In this document: positions 38,951-51,598 of the stretch, piece after piece
How positions within the stretch are numbered: the stretch's first letter is position 1
How the letters are laid out: every line of letters starts with the position of its first letter
Assembly: GCF_018691265.1 (NCBI RefSeq)
Contig: NW_024881316.1
Span: 23,847,819-23,911,818 of the forward strand
DNA from: Tyto alba
Taxonomy: Eukaryota > Chordata > Aves > Strigiformes > Tytonidae
DNA: 64,000 nucleotides
Reading direction: 5' to 3'
Position numbers and translations under genes: made by a program
Notes under the pieces: model-generated
Told to the model about the DNA's origin: nothing
The model's database searches: none
What the model saw: only the letters and a program-made list of their open reading frames with translations

Positions 38951-39004
38951 TATCATAGAATATCTTGAGTTGGAAGGGACCTGTAAGGATCATTGAGCCC
39001 TGGC
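38951..39004 (-). mobile_element. Short CR1 3'-terminal remnant, minus strand
   Basis: ATCATAGAATATCTTGAGTT followed by GGAAGGGACC and AAGGATCATTGAGCCCTGGC is the reverse complement of a CR1 3' tail with its terminal octamer repeat. Only about 55 bp remain, as expected for heavily 5'-truncated insertions. A T/TTTG-rich tract (38885-38925) lies just upstream. Confidence 0.8.
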
Positions 39005-42000
39005 TACTGTTTGTAGATCCAGAGGAAATAAAGAGCAAGTGAGAATCCCGTGTCCCTCTGTTTGTGCAGTGCTGGCACAGATTTACCATTTCTTAGTGCT
39101 TCCCTGTGCAGTCTAACTCGGCTGCCACAGCTCCAGCAGCAGCAGTTTGGCACGAGGTCCCTGACTTCTCGTAGCAGCCAGCAGAGCTCTCGAGGGCAGA
39201 GAAGAAAGCAGTGAGCACTTGCATGGCCCATCTAGAGACAACTTTGTTTCTCTTAAAAACCCTGGAGATAGAAAGGATGTGATCAGCAGTGATGAATTTT
39301 GGCTTTTGGCAATGTCAGTAGAGAAGTCCTGGTCTGATATTAATGGTGGCCTCTCCATGGTAGCTACAAGTATTTTCTGTAAGTAATTTCAAGTACGCTT
39401 TTGTTGCCTGTGCTGTAATTACTGTGTTGACAGGACACAGAAGTTTGATCTCAGGAGTTGTTGGTTTGGCATCTTTTGACTGTTAAAAGTACAGTGCTAT
39501 ATTAATATTTTCTTTCAAATAAATTGAACACTGGATAATTCCTGGAATCCTCATTGGCTTGTTGCTTAAGTCTTGGGTTTATCCTTTTAATTTTGGTTTC
39601 TATTAATAAGTCCATTTTGGACTACTCAGTAGTTATTTGGCTTTATACTTATAATGAAGTTCTCAAGTTCAGTATCTCATATTTTTCAGGCTTTGTTGTA
39701 AATGAAATACAGAAGGACTCTCACAAATAGATGGAAAAATTGATCCGTTGATGGAGTACAATTTGATTCTACAAATCAGATAAGCTTGATTTGCCGATTA
39801 TTTTACTGATTCTTTTTAAGAAATGTAAGTTGGAGCATGGTTTTCACCAAAAGAAATCTTGCTCTGTTGTGATAGTTTCATTATTTTAATGTTTTTCAAT
39901 ATTAAAGACATACACTGAAGACTGCTGCAGCATTTACTAGGGAAGAATGGAAATTCTTCACTGTGAGAAGTATGACATATGTGACTCCTGCCCTGTAATT
40001 CCCTCCTGTGCTCCCCCCACACTGATGTCTGTTAGCTTCTGAAGGTATTCCCAGTGTTATTTCTTTTACCAGTGGAATGAGTGTGAGTTTGGACATGCCC
40101 CTCATGCGAGGCCAGGGCTGCACAGTGAACAGCAGTTTGGGTAGGTGGGGCTGGGGCCAGGAGGAACTTACAGACCTTTCTTCTTTCTTGTTCTACTGTT
40201 TTTCTTTTGGGACTCCTGTTTTTCAGTCTTAAGAACTTGGTGACAGCTCACCAGCAGGGTCATACAAGGGGTGTGCCATTAATTCTTGCCTGTTGTTTAA
40301 AATATATACATGAATGAGATGATTGCAAATGAATGATAGAAGGCAAACACAGAACTGAAAAATTCAGAGGACGGCACATTTCTGCTGAGTGGATGAGTGG
40401 AGCACACCACAGCATACCCCCATGAATTTTCCTTTCCTTACTTCTGGTTCCCCTGTAACACCCTTCAGCTCCTATTTGCAGTGGTTTTGACATAACCTTT
40501 CCCCTCTGCTCCTAAGCCAGGCTTCCTGACACTCTTTATACTCCAGGACAGACAGTAAATGCTGCTTTCACCTGTACCTCTCCCACGGTGAGGTATTAGT
40601 GTTTCTGTGAAGCACCTCCTTCCTTGGGGTCACAGCTTGCTCACAGCCCCCTGCTCTCCCCTTCCCACCCAGCCAGATCTGAGCATCTTCCTCTGCCCTA
40701 TAGCTTTTCTCGTTCCTGCCAGTCTGGGAGGTTCATGCCTGGAGGTACCAGTGGGTGAATGTTTGTGGAATGATGAGCAGAGGTGAAAGGGGGCTGTGCG
40801 GCTGAAGGAAGGCATTAATGGTTTCTGCAGTGGTTGGTGAAAGGAGATCTGTGCCAGTGAGCAGGATCCTGGTGTCCCCACCTGACCTGAAGTACCTGCG
40901 CTTATGGCACGGAGCACATGGGAGTGTGGCATTAGAATAACTTGTAGATTTAGTGTGCTGGTTTATTTAAAAAAAAAATAATGCAGTATTAATAGTAGCA
41001 GTTCCTGTACTCTTTTAGTGAAGACTGATGCAGTGAAGTCAATAACCCGCTTGGTTTTTATTTTCCTTTTGCATAAATTCTGTGGATTTTACATAAGTAG
41101 CCATTTAGGGAACCACAGAGATGACAAACACCAAAAATTAATTAATGTACTGTTGTGATATTTTCCTCAGTTGTATTTTTCACAACTGTTCCTTATGAAT
41201 TTTTTGGACCTTTTCCTTTTGGGGTTGGTGGTGGGAGGAGTGTATAAGATTTTGTCGTTTGTTGGGGCCAGCATTGTGTTTTTTTGATATATATCAGCTC
41301 TCTCTACAGTAGTCTGTTTTTTTTTTTTTGTTTTGTTTTGGTTTTTTTTCAGTTATAGCTTGACATCTTTCTGATATTCTCAGAGAATGCCATTGTCCTT
41401 CTTTGGTTACCTGCTATTCAAATTCCCACATAGATTTAATTTTGTGTGTTCTTTAGTATTGCTCAATTTGACCTCATGAGAGATGTGTTTTAGTCTTCAG
41501 TAAACACTTGCCATGGAAAAGGCTGAAAGTGATTTAAAAATGATGAATCTTACAAACCATCAAGTCTGAAATAATCAGTGTAAATTGTCCACTTCTACTA
41601 TGGTAAAATTTTTTTAATGTATTATATGCCTACTACTCGTACACTTAATTTCATAGTTTAAACAGAACCTTTTTCAAATAGCTGGGACAAGAAACTGCCA
41701 CTTAATCTATTTAAATTAAGTTGGCATCCCAGTATTTGTATAGCATCATTAGAACAGGGCATCTTCTGTCCTATCCCATAGACCCCAAAGTGTTTCATCT
41801 GGTTTCTCACCCCTTCTGATGCAAGGAAATAAGAGTAACACAGTATGGTGTTACCTTACAATTATCTGTAATCTGATGGTGATAGTTATAACATAATAAT
41901 TATGATTTTTTCATTATTAACTTTGGGTATTTATGTTAGGTAGGAGTAGCATTTAATGGAAATTGACTTTTGTGCATTTCTTGAGGTTGGTTGTGGAGAT

Positions 42001-42657
42001 CATTTTTTTTTTTTTGTCTTAATGAAATTGAGTGCTTTATAAGCAGTGAAAAAAGCAAGGCAGCTGACTGAAAAGCCAGAGTAAATCAACCTACTGATTT
42101 TGTGGCACATCTTTGATTTGGCAAATACAGATCATGAATCTACCAGAAATGAACCAGACATTGAAATTGATGCCTCAGTACTTGTTAGTGTCTTGCCCTC
42201 ACAACTATGTAGTCCCTTTTTCTCATATAATTTTCCTAAAAACATGTGAGGTATATATGTCTTTAGAAAGAAAGGTCTGCATTTAATTGCTGTAGAATTT
42301 TGTTGCAGAAAACAGCTTACTGGCTGCTTGATGGCTGCTCAGTAAGTTATAGTGATTAAATAGCATTCTCTTAAGTTTAATCCCTTGAATAATCTTGGAA
42401 AATAAAACGATTACTTGTTTCCATTTACCTATTTCTTCTCCTAAGAGGCACTTTCAGTCTGCATGCTGAATTGTGTTTTGGTATGTTTTTGGAGAATAGT
42501 ATTTTCCAGCACTGCAGAGGTTTCAGCACATCTGCCAGTACTTTATTACTTGTAATGTAGCGGGCACCTTGTCTATCCTAAAGAGTTCAAACTGAAAGAT
42601 GAGCAATACAAAAAGGACAAATACACACAGCTTGCTTTGCTAACTCCCTACACTCTA

Positions 42658-42686
42658 CCCTCCTCCCCCCCCCTCCCCCCCCCCCC
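42658..42686. repeat. C-rich homopolymer tract (CCCTCCTCCCCCCCCC type)
   Basis: Nearly pure C with two T interruptions, followed by (AT)n. The complementary strand is a G-rich, quadruplex-capable run. Confidence 0.9.
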
Positions 42687-43367
42687 ATATATATTGACCT
42701 TTAATTTTGTTCTGTAGTAAATATTTTAATTTATATTTGACCCCTTGGGTGAGTGTGTACATAATTTTGGTGTGGGAATAAGTAAAGGTTTACAAGTAGA
42801 AGAAAAAGATATGAAAAGGGAAAGTCTTGGCCGTATTCAAGGAAGGCATATCAATTCTAGGAAACGGGCTGAAAAAAACAGCAAGAATGTTAGTGATAAA
42901 GTGGTGTGTAATAGATAAAGACTAACATGACTGATAAAGCAAAGCCTTTAATTGTTAGTAAAGGCTGTATTGTTAGTATTTAGGAATATTTAGTCTTCTG
43001 GCTAGATGTAAAATACTTAAATTAGTGACACTGAAGGGTAGTGCAATGAATTGGCCCTGAACTGTTATCGAAAATTTGTCCTGAATTTAACTTATTTTTT
43101 TTCATGGTTTAAAAGTCTTCCCATAAATATGGGAAAATTTAAAAGCAGTAGGTTGGTTGGCCAAGTACTAAGCAGCACAAAGACAATGTTATTCTGAGTG
43201 CAAACCAAGTAACTCAATGGGGAAAAAAGTTTCTGTTAAAATGTGCAGATAGATACAAGTTGTTATAAAAATCTGTCCTCTGTTATATTCATTATACACT
43301 TGATTGACCAAATTGCTGCTTACATGAACAAGTACCCTTTCACATAGTTTAGCAGAAATCAAAGGGT

Positions 43368-43560
43368 CACAGAATTATTGAGGCTGAAGGACACCTCTGG
43401 AGGTCATCTGGTCCAAACCCTAGGGCCAGTTGCCTGGGACCATGTAGAGAAGGCTTTTGAGTATCTCCAAGGATGGAGACTCCACAGCCTCTCTGGGCAG
43501 CCCGTGCTAGTTCTCATGCACCAGTGCGTGCACTTACTGAGACCAGCAGTTAATCCTCCC
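43368..43560 (-). mobile_element. CR1 3' fragment, minus strand
   Basis: CACAGAATTATTGAGGCTGA then CACCTCTGGAGGTCATCTGG and TATCTCCAAGGATGGAGACT...CAGCCTCTCTGGGCAGCCCG is the reverse complement of an avian CR1 3'UTR. It ends about 970 bp before the COL21A1 start-codon exon. A short plus-strand open frame across it is a by-product of the repeat. Confidence 0.88.
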
Positions 43561-44525
43561 TTTTTCTGTCAGGGTGTTTATGTTTTGTAGTGGAGGATAA
43601 AATGTAGATAGAAAAATTGCATTTTGCATTGGAGTATGAGAAGACATAATACAAAAGAGATTCAATATACTTTTTTTCAGTCTTGAAATGAATGGATGTC
43701 TAATACAGTACTCTAGAAATGTATCTTTTCCCATTATGATTATTTTTTTTAAATAAACATAAGTAATAAATATGGCTTAATTTAAGTAAATTTGTCAAAT
43801 AATAGGTATGGCAGCAACATGAGACCAAAGTTGCATGTTTGCTTCAGGACCCTTTTGGGGATAATAATTCAGAAACCATGGTAACAAGGGAGACATAAAC
43901 AGAAGAAAAGGTCAAAAGTTGAAGATGCATATGATTTATGATGATTTATGTAACCTTGGGTGTTATGGTACACAGTCTGTGGGGCTTGGCTTTGATGGGA
44001 GAGGGCTGGGGCTCGCTGAGACCCTGACTTCTGGTGGCAATCTCAGCCTGGGATAGAGGAGTGGGAAGTGACCCAGGCTCCCTGAAGTAGCTAGGTGTGT
44101 AGGTTGAGGCTGAAGTAGCATCTCCCCACCAATACCTGTTTACTTGCCATAATTTGGAGTAATAGCTGTCAAGTCTTTGGATAATGGCTGCAGAGTGGGA
44201 TAGCAGTTAGACAAGTGTGACTGGCACTGGGAATATAACCTACTCATGTAAGTACCTAGCAGGAGAAGTATATAAACATGCCTTGGTGAAAACTGAGCTT
44301 TCACAGAAAGGCTGGTGAGAACTGTTGAGTTTAGAATATCAATTTTGAGCTTACATGCCTGACTGATGCTTTATGGGTCTGTGGTCCATTGCAGGCTGGC
44401 CTTGCACATCTGGGCTTGCAGATTCTATTCAAAGTTGTTCCTCATGCACAGATTTTAAAACACAGAAGTTTGGATTTGTTTTGTAATATAACACTGTATT
44501 TTCTTTTCATTTTTTCCCCATCTAG
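43561..44525. other. Non-coding DNA immediately upstream of the COL21A1 start-codon exon
   Basis: AT-rich, ending in the pyrimidine tract and CATCTAG acceptor of the start-codon exon. No TATA-plus-initiator arrangement or CpG enrichment close to the exon, which agrees with it being an internal rather than a first exon. Confidence 0.65.
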
Positions 44526-44645
44526 TTTAATCTTGAGACTTTGAAAATAAAATACACATGGCACAGTTCGTAACATTTATTCATACTCTATTAATTCTTC
44601 TACTTCATGATTACATCTCAGCTGAAGATGGGGAAACAAGAGCAA
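44526..44645 (+). CDS. COL21A1: COL21A1 first coding exon: 5'UTR tail, start codon and signal peptide
   Basis: The exon begins after a pyrimidine-rich tract ending in CATCTAG (acceptor AG at 44524-44525). It carries 32 nt of 5'UTR, then ATG at 44558-44560. An in-frame TGA at 44534-44536 closes the frame upstream, so this Met is the start. Residues 1-22 form a signal peptide: MAQFVT, then a hydrophobic core rich in Leu and Ile, then the ISA cleavage motif, with the mature chain starting at EDGETRA. Position -3 is C and +4 is G, so the Kozak context is only moderate. The exon ends GCAA|GTAAGT in phase 1. Because it starts with a splice acceptor, one or more non-coding exons must precede it. Confidence 0.95.
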
Positions 44646-46618
44646 GTAAGTCTTACCTTTTATATTTCAGATAAGGGCAACTTCAAAGCATGCCTTGAAT
44701 TTATAGTATCCATTTTCAGGTTCACATGTACACTTCTGTTGATGGTGATTTTCTTCCAATATGATTTTCCTGGTGAAAATCCTATAATATATAAGTAACT
44801 TAAATATCTTATTTTTCCTTTAAGAAGGGAATATCTTTATTGCTTTTTGTGTCTTGGACATTCCCAAGGGGCGTATGGAACTGTAAAGCTCCAGTCTTGA
44901 TTTAAACTTGTGTCTTGAGTATTTATATTTTCATTTCTTCAGAAGTCATGTTTTAAATAGCTTAATGTTATGTGAGAAACTAAATAAGAAAAATAAGGGT
45001 TCTGTGAGAGGAAGCTGAGATGACCCCAGCTCTGGGACAGACCTTCATTCAAGAAGATTTTCAAAATTAGCATCTCAAACCCCACCAAACCAAGTGTTAT
45101 ACTCTAAATTTGGTTTATAGAAGACAAAAAGTTAACGCAAGGTAGCTTTTTGAAAGACAATGGGACTGAATCAAAAGTGCAGAAAAACTTCCCTCTGGCC
45201 ACAGCGATACTTTCAGGGTAGGTCTTTTTCCTCCAGTTTTGATCTCAATCCAGCAATTTTCAGTACTTTACAACAAACTCCACAAAATTCCTTTTGGTCT
45301 CCAGAAAGACATACTTTCTTTTCAGTCTATCTGCTCTAAGCTGGGCCTGCTTTCAGCGGGGTTCAGTGATGTCCAAAGTCCCTTCCAACTGAAATGACTC
45401 TGTGATTCACGTCCCTGGACCACAGAGTGATGGACTCTGCTCTCCTCTTGCTTCCTTCTCCCAGTGTCTTTTCTCTTCACCACCAGCTACACTGCAGAAG
45501 TGTCTCTCCAGCAGACTGTTGTCACTTGCTTTCAAGGAAGGTGAAATCTTGACCTGACCAGAAGTGTCTGTAGGCAGATGTCAGGACAAGGCAAAGCTGT
45601 CCTTCCTGTGGTGGAGCTGCAGCCTTTCACAAAACAGAAAGCATGGTAATACAGAGCAACCCCGTGACCCCATGTACCATGGGATCAAAATAATCTCTTC
45701 TGATTTTGGCCATCTCCTTGGCACCTCACGTGTCAGTTATCTAAGCTCCTTTCATGGTTGATGGAAGGTGATTCTCTCCTCTAGCGATTTATTTCCTCCA
45801 TCTGAGGATGTGCATGTAAGATGGATAGAATTGTGCTATAGAAATGCTTGTGTCAGTTCATGGCCTGTAGTTAGCAATTTAGTCTAAAAGCTTCATTTAT
45901 AAGCGACTACAGGTAGGAGATCTGAATCCATGCCTAAGTAATCACATAGTTACATTATGTTAAATGCTTATGTGATCTTGTATTCTGGAGGTTGAGATCG
46001 TTCACTGAGCGTTTTTCTTCTACTAAAATCAGAATATGCTACCATCAACATTGAATTGAGACAGGATTTTATAATAACTAGTTCTGTAAGTGCCATGTAG
46101 CAGTGTCATAAGTAAATTAAAATGCTTTTGTGAAAGGATTGGATATTACTGCTGAATTTTGGAATATTCAGACTATAGCTTTTCCTCTGCAGTTTGCTTT
46201 GTTTGCAAACAGAAATGAGTTTTTATGTTTATCACCTCTGCAGACAAAGAGTTATAGAGAAAACAAAAATGTATTCTTCTCTGCTGATTGCATGAAATGC
46301 CATTGCCAGATAAGGAACTGGATTCCAGAATTTTTCATAGTCTTTTCTGGTGATAATGTTAAAACCAGAAAACAGTATGGTTTTCAGATACCAAGTTGGG
46401 TCTGGGTAGCTTACAGAAACAATCTGGTTTTCTCTGATAAACTCAGCTCATTTATTTATTTTTTTATTTTTTTTTTATGGAATGTATTTGTCAATATAGA
46501 TTCTAATAAAAACAGTAATTGATATGAAAAATATTTCCTGTGGAAGAAGAAAGTGGAAGAGTTCATTAAAATATTTGTTTGCTGTTTGATTTTTATTTTT
46601 TTTTTTAATTCCTTTTAG
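44646..46618 (+). other. COL21A1: COL21A1 intron between signal-peptide and VWA exons
   Basis: 1973 bp, GTAAGT...TTTTAG. Contains the small CR1 remnant at 45355-45412. A 130-codon open frame at 46130-46522 in this intron shows no family features. Confidence 0.9.
45355..45412 (+). mobile_element. Short CR1 3'-terminal remnant, plus strand
   Basis: GGGGTTCAGTGATGTCCAAAG then TCCCTTCCAACTGAAATGAC and TCTGTGATTC matches the terminal segment of CR1 including one octamer-like unit. It sits in the first COL21A1 intron after the start-codon exon, in the same orientation as the gene. Confidence 0.75.
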
Positions 46619-47170
46619 GTTGCAGAACTGCTCCGGCAGATTTAGTTTTTATCTTAGATGGCTCTTACAGTGTTGGCCCAGAAAACTTTGAAATAATCAA
46701 AAGCTGGCTTGTCAATATTACAAGAAATTTTGACATAGGGCCAAAGTTCATTCAAGTTGGAGTTGTCCAGTACAGTGATTATCCTGTACTTGAAATTCCC
46801 CTTGGAACTCATGAATCCACCGAGAACCTCATCAGGGAAATGGAGTCCATACATTACTTGGGAGGAAATACAAGAACAGGAAGAGCTATTCAGTTTGCCT
46901 TTGACCACCTTTTTGCAAAATCTTCAAGATTTTTAACAAAAATAGCAGTTGTTCTCACTGATGGAAAGTCCCAAGATGAAGTCAAAGATGTAGCAGCAGA
47001 AGCAAGGAAAAACAAAATCACTTTGTTTGCTATTGGTGTTGGCTCAGAAATTGAGGAGGATGAACTTAAAGCTATTGCCAACAGGCCTTCATCAACTTAC
47101 GTATTTTATGTTGAAGATTATATTGCAATATCAAGAATTAAAGAAGTTATAAAGCAGAAACTCTGTGAAG
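46619..47170 (+). CDS. COL21A1: COL21A1 exon encoding the complete von Willebrand factor A domain
   Basis: This 552-nt exon runs from Ser30 to Glu213 plus one base (acceptor CTTTTAG|GT, donor GAAG|GTAAGC). It holds the whole VWA domain, from ADLVFILDGSYS to the C-terminal helix before KLCE. The metal-ion-dependent adhesion site is intact: Asp43, Ser45 and Ser47 (DGSYS), Thr114 (GGNTRTG) and Asp144 (LTDGKS). One N-glycosylation sequon, NIT, is at Asn62. Cys31 and Cys212 flank the domain and probably form the usual disulfide that closes a VWA fold. VWA domains in matrix collagens bind other matrix proteins in a cation-dependent way; the actual partner cannot be read from sequence. The domain being on one exon is typical of VWA-containing collagens. 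Confidence 0.98.
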
Positions 47171-50100
47171 GTAAGCAATTGCTTATAAAATATTTTAGGT
47201 GTGCAGAATGTAGTTCTGTACCCATATTTATTTCACAAGCAGAATGAATGATTAATGTAACCTATGGCACCTGATAATCTTTACTGTGGTCTTTTATTTT
47301 GATCTTGTTTGTGGAAATTGCTCCCAAAATGTTGTTTTCTCTGTTAAACAAAGGGGTATATTTGGGAAAGATATGGTGCTTTCACACAGCGTGTGCTTAA
47401 TTTCAATATGAAGCATTTTGCCCCAAGCCCCAAATTTTTTGCGTTGATAAAGTTTGGAAACCCTAAAATAGTTGAGCAATTCTCATAGTGCTGAGAATAT
47501 AGGGTTTACTTTATCCTTTTCCTAGGTGCAGCTGATACTCATCCACAGTCTAGCATTTCTTCTTGACAGTTGAGAGGATAACCTATCATTACAAACAGGA
47601 GTTCTACCACTAGTATGTGTTGAAAAACCCAGAAGACAGTCTCTTGGCAAATGCCTGGAATTGTAACAAGCTGTTATGATCTTTTTTAGAGGGATTTTAT
47701 AGAAGAATTAGCCAAGACCAACATTGTAAAATGACTTTTTTAGGTTTAGAATGCTAGAAGCATTACTGCATTGAGTTTTGTGTTAACTGTAAAACAATGG
47801 CTTTCCCATATATATATAAAAAAGCAAATTGCTTCTAAAATGTATCAGTCAGAAGGACTCTACATATATATACAGTAAATATTTACATATATATACAGTA
47901 TATATATATACACATATATATACATATATATACATATATATACAATAAATATTTATCAATGTTATTTAGTATGTGTTTTATTTTCAGGGATTGTTGCAAG
48001 TCATATTTCAGTTGTACCATATTTCTGCACTTACTAAGAATGAAAAATAGTCTTCATTTGTTCTCACTTTGGGTATGGACTTCATTGAAAAAATATGGTT
48101 ACACTTATGTTGAGGATAATAGTGTTTATTTCTTGATACACTTATGAAAATCATAATAATTCCTTGTAGCTGATGTAGTAGGGTGGTCAGTCCAAAAATT
48201 CAATCAGCTAAGTGCAGCTAAATTCTTTAATAAAACTGCACGCAGGGAGAAATTCCCCAAAATAAACATGATGTTTTATTTAAATAAAGTCTAGAAGTAG
48301 TGACATTATATTTCATCAAGAGGGATTTTCTGGTTTCAGAATTAAATTAACTAGTATCCTTTAAAGTTCAGCTGTGATATTTGACAACACTCTTACAGCA
48401 GTAGTCTGCAAATGTTGACTACATACACAAAAGTATCCTTCACTGTTTTACTTTGACCCTTTGCTTGCACTTGTATGCTGTGCTCTTCCCTCATGCTAGC
48501 ATTGAGATGCCTCTCAAAGAGCGATCAGAGCCAGTTGGCAGCTTCATTTTTAATTGCAATGTCTTTAGCAGGTGAACTGAAAGACTGGCAAACTGGAAAT
48601 TTTATATCTGAGTGGTGGATTATTTTATTTATTTTGTTAAAATTCTTTTAGACTCTGGGAGGGGAAGTTCCATGAGGGCAAAGCAGCAATGATTTGGCTG
48701 TGATCAACCACATGAAGTCGCCTGAAAAAGTTTCAATTATCTTGATTGTTTTACTTTTAATGTCTAAAAAAATGCTAGCCTTTATGGCATTTTTAACTTC
48801 GTTATTACATGAACATAGATATAAGAGCATAGGGTCAGTGTTTCCTTTCTGGAAAATGGAGGCTGAGGTTTGGTGGTTCATGTAGTGAGTAATGCTGTTA
48901 TGAACGGCTTTGCAGATGGAGAGCTCTTGTGTGTCTTTTGGGAACTCTAGTGTTCATTTTAGAGTATGGCAAGGTGAAAAAAATCTGCCAAATCTGTCAT
49001 CCAGAAAGGACAATGTGGCTAAAAGAGTCCCCAAATATTAAGGAATATTTAATATTTATTCTCAAAGTCTAATGTTCCTGTAGTATTACTGTTCTCTAGC
49101 GAAAATATAGAAGATTTTGTCTCAGGAATGCATTTAAAAACAATACTCAATGCAGACCTCAGAAGCATGTCTGGAAGATGCTGAGAAAAGTTCCTTTGTG
49201 CAAGATAAAGGGGTGTAACATCAGAAAGTTATTTCATGCTTCAGGAAGGAAAAATAAAGCATCTGAAAACTATATCAAAACACTAAAAGGGAACAAGATT
49301 TGAGTATAGACTAGAGAGTTGCTGTGACAGCTACTATGGACTGGAAACACATTTGCCACTGACTTCTTTATCTCGTATAGTGGCTCAGTTAGTTATCAAA
49401 ATAGTGCTGCTGAAAGATGATCCAGAAGACCCAAGTGCCATGTGCCATTGGAAATAAAGAATAATTTCTTAATGTATAATTTTACACATGCTTAATTTGT
49501 ATTGTATTAGTTTTGAAGAGTTACTTTGGCATTGATGCAGAATAATGGCCCTCTCACATAAAGAAATCCTATTTCTGCATTTATTTTTGATTTTACACCA
49601 AATTTCTAGTATTGTATCTGATAAGAGATTCTTGTGTTCTGTGTTCATTTTCTTGTGTGTATGATTGTCTGTAATCTGTATTGATGGCAATATGACCATT
49701 ATTCAGCTTTGAAATAAATTTGTTTAGAAAATGTTTCCATGATAAGAATGCACAGCGAAAAAATCTGAAAAAAATAAAGTAATTTTACTCTTAATCTCAT
49801 AAGTATGTTGACTTAAATCCTTCATCTGTGTTTTGAGAAGAGTAAGAAGAAAAGATGCGTTGGACTTTGTATTCTTTTTTTTTTTTTTTTTTTTTGGAAG
49901 CGTTCAGAAGGTAGACACTTTAGTTTCCAAAATGTAGGCAGAGAGTTCTTGCAATTATTTCTTGTAGAACTGGACAGATAACTTTTAATATATTTTTAAG
50001 TTGGGAGTCAAGTGACATTTTTCTGTGGGGAGGAAAGAAAACTATGTGGCTTCTTGCAGCTGCCTCAAGTACCTGTGGCATGTCCCATTCGGATGGCTTG

Positions 50101-51071
50101 TCCTTTCTTGCCATAGAGAGCTTATGCAAACACTTAGCTGAATTTTCTTAGTGTTTATATATCCTACCTTCCCCACCAGAGTGGGGTAGCTTCTGACTGG
50201 CCTTGGGTTGATTAGAAAGAGCATCTGTGCAGCATTGCTCATATTATAAAAAAAGTCAGTCTAGACCTTTGAGCTGATAAGTCCCTGGCACCGAAACGTG
50301 AATTTTCCAGCCCATGGCTGGTCCATATGGAGATGAGAAAGCTCTCTACCCCTTCTTTGGAATGTATTCCTAACCTCTTCCCTTTCTATGAACTGATACT
50401 TTTCTGAAGAAACACTTATTTTCTGAAAAACACCTTTTTTTTTTTTTTTTTTGAGACAACTTAGGTCCACTGCCTAGTAATGTTTATGTGTAAAGAGACT
50501 TAAACAGAGATAATGTTCAGTTGACTTTAGTTTCCACAGAAAACTTGTCACACAATATTTGTCCAGTGAGAATAGCTTGAAGCAGATTCCAGTGTAACAG
50601 AAAAAATAGATCAGAGTCCATTTCTAGCAAAGATGAAAAATACAGTTGCAGATAATTCTACCTTTGTCCATTTTCAACCCAGTTTTATAGTTGGGAGTGA
50701 TACTGGATTAATCCAAATTCTTACTGCATTGTGGACGAACGTATAATTTTGTAGCATTTTGAAACCATAGGATTTTAGAAATTAAATTCAATATTTTTAT
50801 TGGTCAGACGTTGTAATGCCTTTTAACTATATATTAGTGTCAATTCAAAACAGTATGTGAATGTAGTTGCAGTAAAATATGACATCTCAGTATTCTCATT
50901 TCATGTCTCTGAGGATTCTGCATGTCACTTTTCTCATGTTATACTTAACTGGCAGTTCTCAATCCTCTTTTACTTCTTGAAAGGCAGCTACAAAACTTAG
51001 GTAGGTGGGAGGTTACTTTTTGAAAGTTTTAAGTCATATTTCAAACTGTACTTGCATTTATTACTTTGCAG
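47171..51071 (+). other. COL21A1: COL21A1 intron between VWA and TSPN exons
   Basis: 3901 bp, GTAAGC...TTGCAG. Contains an AT-rich (TACATATATA)n microsatellite at 47861-47955 and T runs at 49875-49895 and 50435-50452. No mobile element recognised. Confidence 0.9.
47861..47955. repeat. TACATATATA-type microsatellite
   Basis: Imperfect tandem array of TACATATATA and ACAGTAAATATT units, about 95 bp, wholly AT-rich and self-complementary. Confidence 0.9.
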
Positions 51072-51240
51072 AATCTGTTTGTCCAACAAGAATTCCAGTG
51101 GCAGCTCGAGATGAAAAAGGATTTGACATTCTTGTAGGATTAGGTGTGAAGAAAAAGGTTAAAAAGAGAATTCAAATACCAACCACTAATGCAAAAGCTT
51201 ATGAAGTAACCTCACGTGTTGACCTGTCAGAATTGACAAG
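51072..51240 (+). CDS. COL21A1: COL21A1 exon: VWA-TSPN linker and start of TSPN domain
   Basis: 169 nt, acceptor TTTGCAG|AA, donor ACAAG|GTATTT, entering in phase 1 and leaving in phase 2. It completes Glu214 and continues SVCPTRIPVAARDEKGFDIL, which opens the thrombospondin-N-terminal-like (LamG/concanavalin-type) domain. Cys217 is the TSPN-side cysteine. A basic run (KKKVKKRIQ) follows, and the exon ends in VDLSELTR. The donor GTATTT is weaker than the others in this gene, and the intron that follows is only 141 bp. Confidence 0.96.
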
Positions 51241-51381
51241 GTATTTAAATTTATAAATACACTTCTAAATTTAGTAAGGTGTTTTTTTTTTTTTTTTTTG
51301 CTTAAAGCGAGAGAGACTTATTTTAAGATTTATACGAATGTTCAAGTACTTTCTTTTATTTCCCCCTCCCACCTTGTCTAG
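51241..51381 (+). other. COL21A1: COL21A1 short 141-bp intron with T18 run
   Basis: GTATTT...TGTCTAG. An 18-T run (51282-51299) makes up much of its interior, well upstream of the normal pyrimidine tract. By far the shortest intron of the locus here. Confidence 0.93.
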
Positions 51382-51598
51382 GAATGTGTTTCCAGAAGGT
51401 CTGCCTCCATCTTACGTGTTTGTTTCCACTCAAAGATTTAAAGTGAAAAAGACATGGGATTTGTGGAGAATTTTAAGTCTGGATAAGAGACCACAGATAG
51501 CAGTCACTATTAATGGAGAAGAGAAAACATTATCATTCACTACAACAAGCTTAATAAATGGCACACAAGTTATTACTTTTGCTGCACCTCGTGTAAAG
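51382..51598 (+). CDS. COL21A1: COL21A1 exon: central TSPN domain
   Basis: 217 nt, acceptor CTTGTCTAG|G, donor TAAAG|GTAAGG; it enters in phase 2 and leaves in phase 0. It encodes Asn271 to Lys342, beginning NVFPEGLPPSYVFVSTQRFK and including the WDLWRILSLD strand, all characteristic of the TSPN beta-sandwich of FACIT-type collagens. A second N-glycosylation sequon, NGT, lies at Asn329. Four closely matching blocks with human COL21A1 (as remembered) leave little doubt about the assignment. Confidence 0.97.

Larger units (their letters stand above)
32643..43367. other. AT-rich non-coding stretch
   Basis: Apart from the CR1 remnant at 38951 and the minus-strand ORF at 35624-35893, nothing is recognised. 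Contains a TTTG/T-rich tract (38885-38925), T-rich 41317-41350 and a C-rich tract at 42658-42686. Confidence 0.6.

Noticed and set aside
46130..46522. 130-codon plus-strand open frame just upstream of the VWA exon
   Set aside because: Lies wholly inside a GT-AG intron of COL21A1, has no family features and ends in low-complexity sequence.
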